Shown here piece by piece: positions 52,306 to 61,035 of a stretch of 64,000 bases of DNA (position 1 is the first letter of the stretch; the number at the start of each line of letters is the position of its first letter). The notes beneath the pieces are model-generated. The model was not told the DNA's origin, ran no database searches, and saw only the letters and a list, made by a program, of their open reading frames with translations. A program made the translations under genes and the position numbers. This DNA comes from Aliidiomarina sp. B3213 (lineage in GTDB: Bacteria; Pseudomonadota; Gammaproteobacteria; Enterobacterales; Alteromonadaceae), in the NCBI RefSeq assembly GCF_003290085.1, contig NZ_QMKJ01000001.1:434001-498000 (forward strand), written 5' to 3'.

Positions 52306-53223
52306 CTACGAACCTTCAGCGGAAAGGGTTTCGCCAACATTTTCGATAATAGGCTGGTTCACCCGAATCATTTGTTGAAGCTCTTCAACATATTCTTCGC
52401 CTCTTTCAGAATAGCTAGTAAGCCCTTCTGTAAGTGGTGTTGCCGTTATCGGCTCTTCAGCAGCTCTCATTTGCTCACGAATTCCACGCAAATCTTGATA
52501 CGCATAATGAGTATTTAGATTTCGCATATAGCTTCGTATAGAGGCTTCCATAGAGTCGAATAACCTTACTTCATAAACCTGTCCGTCCGGACGCTGGCTT
52601 GGTACTATGCCGCAGCCTTGGCTCCAGCACCATTGGCCAAAAAAGTTTCGTGCAGATTGAGCGAATCTAGAACGCCCCCACCCACTCTCGTTGGCAGCTT
52701 GTACTAAAACTAACGTTTCTGGAATAACGTCAACTCTCCGCTCCAACACTGTTAAAACTTCTGGCAAAGTTTCTTCGTTTACTTCGGTGTCTAAGTCGTA
52801 ATATTCCGCAAGTTGGCTTACCCACCGCTGTTCTTGCATAGACAAACCTGCTGTATGGTATTTTGCTTGCAGCCTTAATAAGGCGCGTCGCTGTCTACGA
52901 ATACGTTCGTTTTCATCTCTAATTGCAGGTAACAAATAAGAAAAGAAGGCTTCTTTTCTCTCCCTGATATTAAAGATCTCGCCAAATTCCGGAACCTCAG
53001 TTGTTGCTGTTGCCGGTGGGCGACGAACATCGGGCAGCACCCCAGCAGGTGATGTTGCCATGGTCTCCGCTGGTTGCTCTTCAAGACTTTGAGGTGCCCC
53101 ATCGTTCTGAGTTTGCTCGCCAGGAGCTATCTCAGAAGACTGCTCTTTGTTCATTTGGAATACAGCGATGAAGGCAACGATACCTAACACGCAAAGAGCA
53201 CCCCATTTAAATCGAGAATCCAT
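52306..53223 (-). CDS. bax: Bax-like membrane-anchored glucosaminidase
   Basis: A 305-residue protein with an N-terminal membrane span (about 7-24), a Gln/Pro/Thr-rich linker, and a C-terminal glucosaminidase domain (about 150-300) with AANESGWGRSRFA containing the probable catalytic Glu and NFFGQWCWSQGCG. It should cut peptidoglycan in the periplasm. I chose ATG at 53223, since GAGG lies seven bases upstream; the upstream ATG at 53238 overlaps the stop of the preceding gene as TAATG, so coupled translation is likely either way. Confidence 0.85.
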   Translation of the reverse strand: MDSRFKWGALCVLGIVAFIAVFQMNKEQSSEIAPGEQTQNDGAPQSLEEQPAETMATSPAGVLPDVRRPPATATTEVPEFGEIFNIRERKEAFFSYLLPAIRDENERIRRQRRALLRLQAKYHTAGLSMQEQRWVSQLAEYYDLDTEVNEETLPEVLTVLERRVDVIPETLVLVQAANESGWGRSRFAQSARNFFGQWCWSQGCGIVPSQRPDGQVYEVRLFDSMEASIRSYMRNLNTHYAYQDLRGIREQMRAAEEPITATPLTEGLTSYSERGEEYVEELQQMIRVNQPIIENVGETLSAEGS

Positions 53224-53237
53224 AAAAATACCTCGCA

Positions 53238-54026
53238 TTAGACAACAGTATTTATATCGGCTTGATCGCTGATTTCCACTTCAATGCCGAACACGTCCTT
53301 GTATACCAAGCCGATTAAGTTGTAGTACATCGGAACAAACCATAATAAAGGAATAAAGAGTAACAACGCACTCAAGAATACCAATACGATCATTACGAAA
53401 GTTATAACTAGAAAGGGTACAAAGTTTTTAGCGATCACTCGGAAAGAAACCCCGATCGCTTTAAAAGGATTAAGGCCATCTTGAACCACCAAAGGCGTAG
53501 ATAACTGAAGTGAAATAGCGACAAACCCAGCCAGCGCAAAGCCAACGAAAGGATGAATCATTATTCCAATAACAAGCGCAACCACTGGAATGATCCCTCG
53601 AAGTAACTCCACGCCCCCATAACGAAATGGATTAGACAAATAGTTAAATACCATTAGCGGTTTATTTTTATAGGTTTCAGGGTATTCCGCTTCCACGGCT
53701 GCTGCGTTTCGAATACCCATTTTATACATTGCCGCTTGCATCGGTAGCAATAGGAAGAAATAAAGCACTAACATGGATAAAACGAAACCCGTCGGCAGCA
53801 CCATACTTTCAAACTCTTCTGGTGTTTCGGGCATTTGAAAGTCGAAAAATGACTGCAGCAAATATCCACCGGCTTGACTAATCGCCCAAATAAGCAATAA
53901 AGCTCCAAGTAGAGGTAAAATAGTCGACTTGGTTAAATTCCAAGCTTGCTGCAACAAAGCATTAGTGTCTAATTTGAAGTCGTTGTTCAATGCTTTTTCT
54001 GGGCTACCGCCTATACGTTTCATCAT
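53238..54026 (-). CDS. Polytopic membrane protein (BPSS1780-like family)
   Basis: A 262-residue inner-membrane protein with about five or six hydrophobic segments (near 35-55, 80-100, 140-160, 165-180, 200-235). The segment DGLNPFKAIGVSFRVIAKNF resembles that of the BPSS1780 family of uncharacterised membrane proteins, and this is from memory. It abuts the glucosaminidase gene by a TAATG overlap, so the two are probably made together. Function is unknown. Confidence 0.65.
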   Translation of the reverse strand: MMKRIGGSPEKALNNDFKLDTNALLQQAWNLTKSTILPLLGALLLIWAISQAGGYLLQSFFDFQMPETPEEFESMVLPTGFVLSMLVLYFFLLLPMQAAMYKMGIRNAAAVEAEYPETYKNKPLMVFNYLSNPFRYGGVELLRGIIPVVALVIGIMIHPFVGFALAGFVAISLQLSTPLVVQDGLNPFKAIGVSFRVIAKNFVPFLVITFVMIVLVFLSALLLFIPLLWFVPMYYNLIGLVYKDVFGIEVEISDQADINTVV

Positions 54027-54159
54027 AGCTTTTTCTTATTTTCTCATTATCCGAAGTTACATTTGCAAACAGGCGCTTTGCATTGCCTGTTAAAGTTTAA
54101 TCCCGCACTTTGTTATAATATCCTGAAATCACCCCAGATATTATGCAAGGCTCGTTGTT

Positions 54160-54825
54160 ATGTCGGCACAAAATAGATCTGCTCCGCTAAATTCATCACG
54201 AGTCAGGCGCTCTAAAAAGCCTAACGTTCAAAAGAACAACGCGCCCCCTATTCTATTGGCATTCAATAAGCCCTTCAATGTGTTAAGCCAATTTACCGGC
54301 GAACCCCACCTAACGACTTTAGCAGAGTACATCGATATACCAAATGTATACCCTGCCGGCAGGTTAGATAAAGACAGTGAAGGATTATTACTGCTCACCA
54401 ATCATGGTCCACTGCAAGCTCGCATTGCTGAGCCCAAATTTAAGCTACCTAAAACCTATTGGGTTCTGGTTGAAGGCGAGCCCACACCTGACGCGCTTGC
54501 TCAGTTGCGTATTGGCGTAGAGTTAAAAGACGGGCGCACTAAGCCAGCACTTGTAAAGGTTATAGACGAACCTGAAAACCTCTGGCCACGCAATCCGCCA
54601 GTAAGAATTCGGAAGTCTATTCAGGACACTTGGTTAGAACTTACCATTAACGAAGGTAAGAACAGGCAAGTACGCAGAATGACTGCGCATATCGGCTTTC
54701 CAACATTAAGGTTGATAAGGGCAAGTATCGGTTCAATTAACCTCAATAATTTAGGTCCTAGTGAGTGGCGGTACGTAAGCTTGGACGAACTGCCGCCCAA
54801 GCTTCTAAGCGCGCTAAAGAAATGA
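54160..54825 (+). CDS. rluE: 23S rRNA pseudouridine(2457) synthase RluE
   Basis: A 221-residue RsuA-family pseudouridine synthase without an S4 domain. The catalytic aspartate is D70 in PAGRLDKDSEGLLLL, and KLPKTYWVLVEGEP and ELTINEGKNRQVRRMTAHIG are family motifs. A short basic N-terminal extension precedes the domain. CAAGG nine bases before ATG supports the start. In E. coli nudJ lies between rluE and mnmA; here it does not. Confidence 0.92.
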   Translation: MSAQNRSAPLNSSRVRRSKKPNVQKNNAPPILLAFNKPFNVLSQFTGEPHLTTLAEYIDIPNVYPAGRLDKDSEGLLLLTNHGPLQARIAEPKFKLPKTYWVLVEGEPTPDALAQLRIGVELKDGRTKPALVKVIDEPENLWPRNPPVRIRKSIQDTWLELTINEGKNRQVRRMTAHIGFPTLRLIRASIGSINLNNLGPSEWRYVSLDELPPKLLSALKK

Positions 54826-54831
54826 TATAAT
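54826..54831 (+). promoter_or_regulatory. Predicted -10 element of the mnmA promoter
   Basis: A perfect TATAAT lies right after the rluE stop codon, with only a weak TTCTAA -35 candidate 17 bases upstream. It would start a leader of about 50 bases before mnmA. Confidence 0.45.
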
Positions 54832-54886
54832 CCGCCACCATCAAAATTGCAGCAAAACCCGTTCTCGATAGGATTTTTAGAGCATT

Positions 54887-55998
54887 ATGGCAGTAGACAA
54901 AAAACGCGTAATCGTAGGCATGTCAGGCGGTGTTGATTCGTCTGTTTCCGCTTGGCTTCTCATGCAGCAAGGTTACCAAGTTGAAGGTCTATTCATGAAG
55001 AACTGGGAAGAAGACGACACAGACGAGTATTGTGCTGCTGCTGATGACCTAAAAGACGCAGAAGCTGTATGTGAAAAACTCGGTATTGAGCTTCACACGG
55101 TAAATTTTGCAGCAGAATATTGGGACCGTGTATTCGAGCACTTCCTTGAAGAGTACCGTGCCGGTCGTACTCCAAACCCAGATATCATGTGCAATAAAGA
55201 AATTAAGTTTAAGGCGTTTCTTGAGTTCGCAGCCGAAGTGCTCGGTGCAGACTACATTGCAACTGGGCACTACTGCCGTCGTACAGAGCAAGACGGTAAA
55301 TTCCAGCTCCTTCGCGGTTTAGACAACAATAAAGACCAAAGTTACTTCTTATACACTTTGAGCCATGAACATGTGGCGCAAACCTTGTTCCCTGTTGGCG
55401 AACTCGAAAAGCCGGAAGTTCGCAAAATTGCCGAAGAGCAAGGCTTGGTTACTGCTGACAAAAAAGATTCAACGGGTATTTGTTTTATCGGCGAACGAAA
55501 GTTTAAGGACTTTCTACAGCAATACTTACCTGCCCAACCAGGCCCAATTGTGACAGTTGACGGTGATGTTCTCGGCGAACACGAAGGCCTTATGTACCAC
55601 ACCATTGGTCAACGCAAAGGTCTTCTTATCGGAGGCCTAGCCGATGCAAGCGACGAACCTTGGTATGTGGTAGACAAAAATGTCAGCAAAAACGAATTGA
55701 TTATTGCGCAAGGTAAAAAACACCCAAGGCTATTTTCTACAGGTTTAATTGCCGGGCAATTGCACTGGGTAAACAGAGAAGATGTTTCAGCTCCGTTCCG
55801 CTGTGTAGTTAAAACTAGATACCGCCAACAGGATATTTCTTGTTTGGTAACGCCGATAGATAACAATACTGTTAAGGTAGAGTTCGACGAACCTGTGGCT
55901 GCAGTTACCCCGGGGCAATCAGCCGTGTTTTACCAAGATGACGTATGTTTAGGTGGCGGAATTATTGAGTCACGAATTACTGACTTTGAGGTTAGTCT

Positions 55999-56002
<4 letters not shown>
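54887..56002 (+). CDS. mnmA: tRNA 2-thiouridylase MnmA
   Basis: Sulfur transferase that makes s2U34 in tRNAs for Lys, Glu and Gln. The 371-residue protein has the PP-loop [13 protein letters not shown] and the two catalytic cysteines C102 ([12 protein letters not shown]) and C199 ([12 protein letters not shown]), at the same numbers as in E. coli. It overlaps hflD by 4 bases (GTGA). Confidence 0.97.
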
Positions 56003-58045
<2,043 letters not shown>

Positions 58046-58046
58046 C

Positions 58047-59228
58047 GTGTTAAGCAAAAGCTTCGATTCGGACGAGTTTAAGTCGTCTATTTGGCAAAAG
58101 AAACCTGCCGTATTTCGCGGCATGTTTCCAAACTTTGTTGATCCGCTAAGTGCCGATGAGTTAGCTGGGCTCGCTTTGGAGCCAGGAGTAGACTCTCGTA
58201 TCGTGCAATCAGATCACGGTAAATGGAACCTTATACACGGTCCGTTCGAAGCTTATGACACGCTCGGCGATAGCCACTGGAGCTTACTCGTTCAAGCTGT
58301 AAACGAGCATTTCCCACCAGCACAAAAAATACTCAATGCTTTTAGCTGGATGCCTTCATGGCGCTTAGATGACCTGATGGTTAGCTTCTCTACACCCGAA
58401 GGTGGCGTAGGTGCGCATATCGACCAGTACGATGTATTTATTATTCAAGGTAAAGGGGAGCGCCGCTGGTCAGTAGGGCCTCGTGGCGAATACGCAGTGC
58501 AGACGCCCCACCCTGACCTAAAGCAAATATCCGGCTTCGAGCCTATTTTAGATGAAGTGCTAAAGTCAGGTGACGTTATTTATATTCCAGCGGGGTTTCC
58601 TCATAAAGGTGTGTCTTTAACAGACTCATTCAATTACTCGATAGGTTTTCGTGCCCCCAGCCAAGGCGAGTTTTTGTCTGCTTTAGCCGACTATGCGCTT
58701 GAGTTTGACCAGTTACAGCAGCGCTACACCGATACAAAAGAGTCACTAGCCGCTCAAAAAAATAAGCCTGACGTATTGCCTCAACAGGCAGTCGATCAAA
58801 TTCAAGAGCTTTTACGGAGCGCATTGGAAGACAAGACTTTGATACAAAAGGTAGCTTCAAAGTTATTGTCGACTAACCCTCGCCCACCCCTTCAATTTTG
58901 GCCTGAACAAAGCATTCAGTCAGACCAACTATTGAGCGTTTTGAACAATGATTCCCGCTGGCTTGCAGCTCCTGGTTTGCGCTGGCTTTATACAGACCCT
59001 CAAGATCAAAACAATGATCCTGAATACATTTATATTCAAGGCTCTCGCTTTGCTGCGGATTTAGCAGTGCACAGTTTCTTCGAACGAATTTCGAAGGAAG
59101 AAGGCGTGGAATCACAATGGATTTTTGCCCTCGCAGAATCGTCAGAACAATTAAGTTCAATCCTGACTTGGATGTACAACGAAGGCCTTATCGTTTGTGA
59201 AGATGATTTGGAAGAAGAAGAGGATTAA
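58047..59228 (+). CDS. roxA: Ribosomal protein uL16 arginine hydroxylase RoxA (YcfD)
   Basis: JmjC-type Fe(II)/2-oxoglutarate oxygenase that hydroxylates an arginine of ribosomal protein uL16. The 393-residue protein has the iron triad H124-x-D126 (GAHIDQYDVF) and H186 (GFPHKGVS), one residue off the E. coli numbering. A helical dimerisation part and a winged-helix C-terminal domain follow. The start is GTG at 58047, directly after purB. It ends by overlapping the convergent DUF4826 gene by 4 bases. Confidence 0.92.
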   Translation: MLSKSFDSDEFKSSIWQKKPAVFRGMFPNFVDPLSADELAGLALEPGVDSRIVQSDHGKWNLIHGPFEAYDTLGDSHWSLLVQAVNEHFPPAQKILNAFSWMPSWRLDDLMVSFSTPEGGVGAHIDQYDVFIIQGKGERRWSVGPRGEYAVQTPHPDLKQISGFEPILDEVLKSGDVIYIPAGFPHKGVSLTDSFNYSIGFRAPSQGEFLSALADYALEFDQLQQRYTDTKESLAAQKNKPDVLPQQAVDQIQELLRSALEDKTLIQKVASKLLSTNPRPPLQFWPEQSIQSDQLLSVLNNDSRWLAAPGLRWLYTDPQDQNNDPEYIYIQGSRFAADLAVHSFFERISKEEGVESQWIFALAESSEQLSSILTWMYNEGLIVCEDDLEEEED

Positions 59229-59653
59229 ACCTCTTCTTTCCATAACTCTTCCATTTCGGTCAGTGGAAATAGGTTTTCCGCGCCTTTGATTAACTCTTGG
59301 GCATGCTCGTAATCTTCATTATTTTTTGCTGCTGCCCCACCCTCTAGTAACTTGTCTGCTTTCATCTGCCAGCGATAACTGAAGTAACGCAGTGCGTCCT
59401 GAGGTGTTTTTGCGCTTTCACAGTCAATATGGTCAAGAGGTAAGTCACCGGAGATTGCCCACACCGTTTCATCCATACCTTGAAGCGTAAACTTCCACAA
59501 CGCGACCAAAGGAGCTAAATAACGACTTTCTTGTGTGAGTACACGGTCGCTAATAAGGCCATGCTCCGCTAAATGAGCGTTTGCATTTTGAAACTGTTCT
59601 CTTACCCAGTTATCGTGTTCTTCTTGGGTGAGTTGCTTTAATTCTTGAGTCAT
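59225..59653 (-). CDS. DUF4826 family protein
   Basis: A 142-residue cytoplasmic protein that matches DUF4826 as I remember it, with EEHDNWVREQFQNANAHLAE near the N-terminus, and RYLAPLVALWKF and AISGDLPLDHI in the middle. The function of the family is unknown. I chose ATG at 59653 (MTQELKQ) with a GAAG-rich upstream site; the longer frame to 59707 adds 18 residues without support. Confidence 0.7.
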   Translation of the reverse strand: MTQELKQLTQEEHDNWVREQFQNANAHLAEHGLISDRVLTQESRYLAPLVALWKFTLQGMDETVWAISGDLPLDHIDCESAKTPQDALRYFSYRWQMKADKLLEGGAAAKNNEDYEHAQELIKGAENLFPLTEMEELWKEEV

Positions 59654-59908
59654 TTGAGCTTCTTCTTTACTGCTATTTACTGTTTTAATATGCCCCAATA
59701 TTACCACGTTGAATTCTATTAGAGAATGTTTTCCCTCGGGAACCCTTCATACGCTTGCAGCCTAAGACTGGTTTGACCTGTGGCGGTATTAAAGGTTTAC
59801 ACAATGTTACCGTTTTTCAGGGGTAAATAAGTTGTAATTTCTAGCTTTCGCGCCTTAAAAGTGGTAGTTTACGCCACGATTTTTGACAACTATAAAAGGG
59901 TAATTTAC

Positions 59909-60961
59909 ATGTCCCTGTTTGAGCACACAGAGTTCGACAACCACGAAGAAGTGGTTTTTTGTAACGACAAAGAAACTGGCCTAAAAGCTATCATTGCAGT
60001 GCATGACACAACTATGGGTCCATCGCTTGGTGGTACGCGTATGTGGAACTATGCGTCTTCAGGTGAAGCATTAACAGACGTACTGCGTCTTTCACGCGGT
60101 ATGACATATAAAAGTGCATTAGCAGGCCTGCCTTTGGGCGGTGGTAAAGCCGTTATTATCGGTGATGCTAAAACGCAAAAAAGCGATGCTTTATTTAAAG
60201 CTTACGGTCGCTTTGTAGACTCTCTTGGTGGTAAATATATCACCGCAGAAGACGTAAACATCCGTACTTCTGATATCGAGATTGTTGCTACACAAACCCG
60301 TTATGTAGCCGGTACTGAAGGAAAAGCAGGCGATCCTTCACCGCACACAGCACTTGGTGGTTACCTAGGACTAAAAGCTGCAGCAAAGCACGCTTTTGGT
60401 AATGAAAGCTTGAAAGGCCTTAAAATAGCCGTTCAAGGCTTAGGAGCGGTTGGCTACGACTTCGCTAAGCATTGTGCGGAAGACGGCGCAGAGCTTATTG
60501 TTTGTGACGTTAATCAAGAAAGCGTAGACAAAGCTGTAAGCAAGCTTGGCGCAAAAGCGGTTAGCATTGATGAAATCTACGATGTAGACGCAGATATTTA
60601 CGCGCCTTGTGCTCTTGGTGCGACCATTAACGATGAAACCCTCAAGCGTATTAAAGCTAAGGTAATTGCGGGTAGTGCTAACAACCAGTTAGCAACGCCA
60701 GAGCATGATCGTATCGTTAAAGACATGGGCATCCTTTACGCACCAGACTATGTAATTAATGCTGGTGGCGTTATTCACGTTTGTTCAGAAGCGGCAAGCT
60801 TCACTACTGAAGAAACTGCAGCTCGTGTTAGAAATATCTACAATACTTTGGACAAGATATTCGCGCGTGCAAAAGAGGAAGATCGCCCAACGGGTGAGAT
60901 TGCCGACGAAATGGCTCGTGAAATTTTAGCGGCTAAAGCTGCTGAAAAAGCGAATCGTTAA
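59909..60961 (+). CDS. ldh: Leucine dehydrogenase (Glu/Leu/Phe/Val dehydrogenase family)
   Basis: NAD-dependent oxidative deaminase of branched-chain amino acids, 350 residues. The catalytic lysines fall at K68 and K80 (MTYKSALAGLPLGGGK), as in Bacillus leucine dehydrogenase, and the Rossmann motif VQGLGAVGYD is present. I chose ATG at 59909 because AAGGG lies eight bases upstream; the frame to 59861 adds 16 unlikely residues. The gene gives this organism, together with the large glutamate dehydrogenase, a route to use amino acids as carbon source. The 200 bases upstream show no motif I can support. Confidence 0.9.
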   Translation: MSLFEHTEFDNHEEVVFCNDKETGLKAIIAVHDTTMGPSLGGTRMWNYASSGEALTDVLRLSRGMTYKSALAGLPLGGGKAVIIGDAKTQKSDALFKAYGRFVDSLGGKYITAEDVNIRTSDIEIVATQTRYVAGTEGKAGDPSPHTALGGYLGLKAAAKHAFGNESLKGLKIAVQGLGAVGYDFAKHCAEDGAELIVCDVNQESVDKAVSKLGAKAVSIDEIYDVDADIYAPCALGATINDETLKRIKAKVIAGSANNQLATPEHDRIVKDMGILYAPDYVINAGGVIHVCSEAASFTTEETAARVRNIYNTLDKIFARAKEEDRPTGEIADEMAREILAAKAAEKANR

Positions 60962-60975
60962 GTTTTCTAACGCTA

Positions 60976-61009
60976 TAAAAAAAGCTCCGCACAATGCGGA
61001 GCTTTTTTG
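60976..61009. terminator. Bidirectional terminator between leucine dehydrogenase and ydiJ-like genes
   Basis: AAAAGCTCCGC and GCGGAGCTTTT form a strong stem around a 5-base loop, with A- and T-runs on both sides, so it can serve both convergent genes. Confidence 0.9.
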
Positions 61010-61035
61010 TATCTGCACAATACAAATTTAAATGC

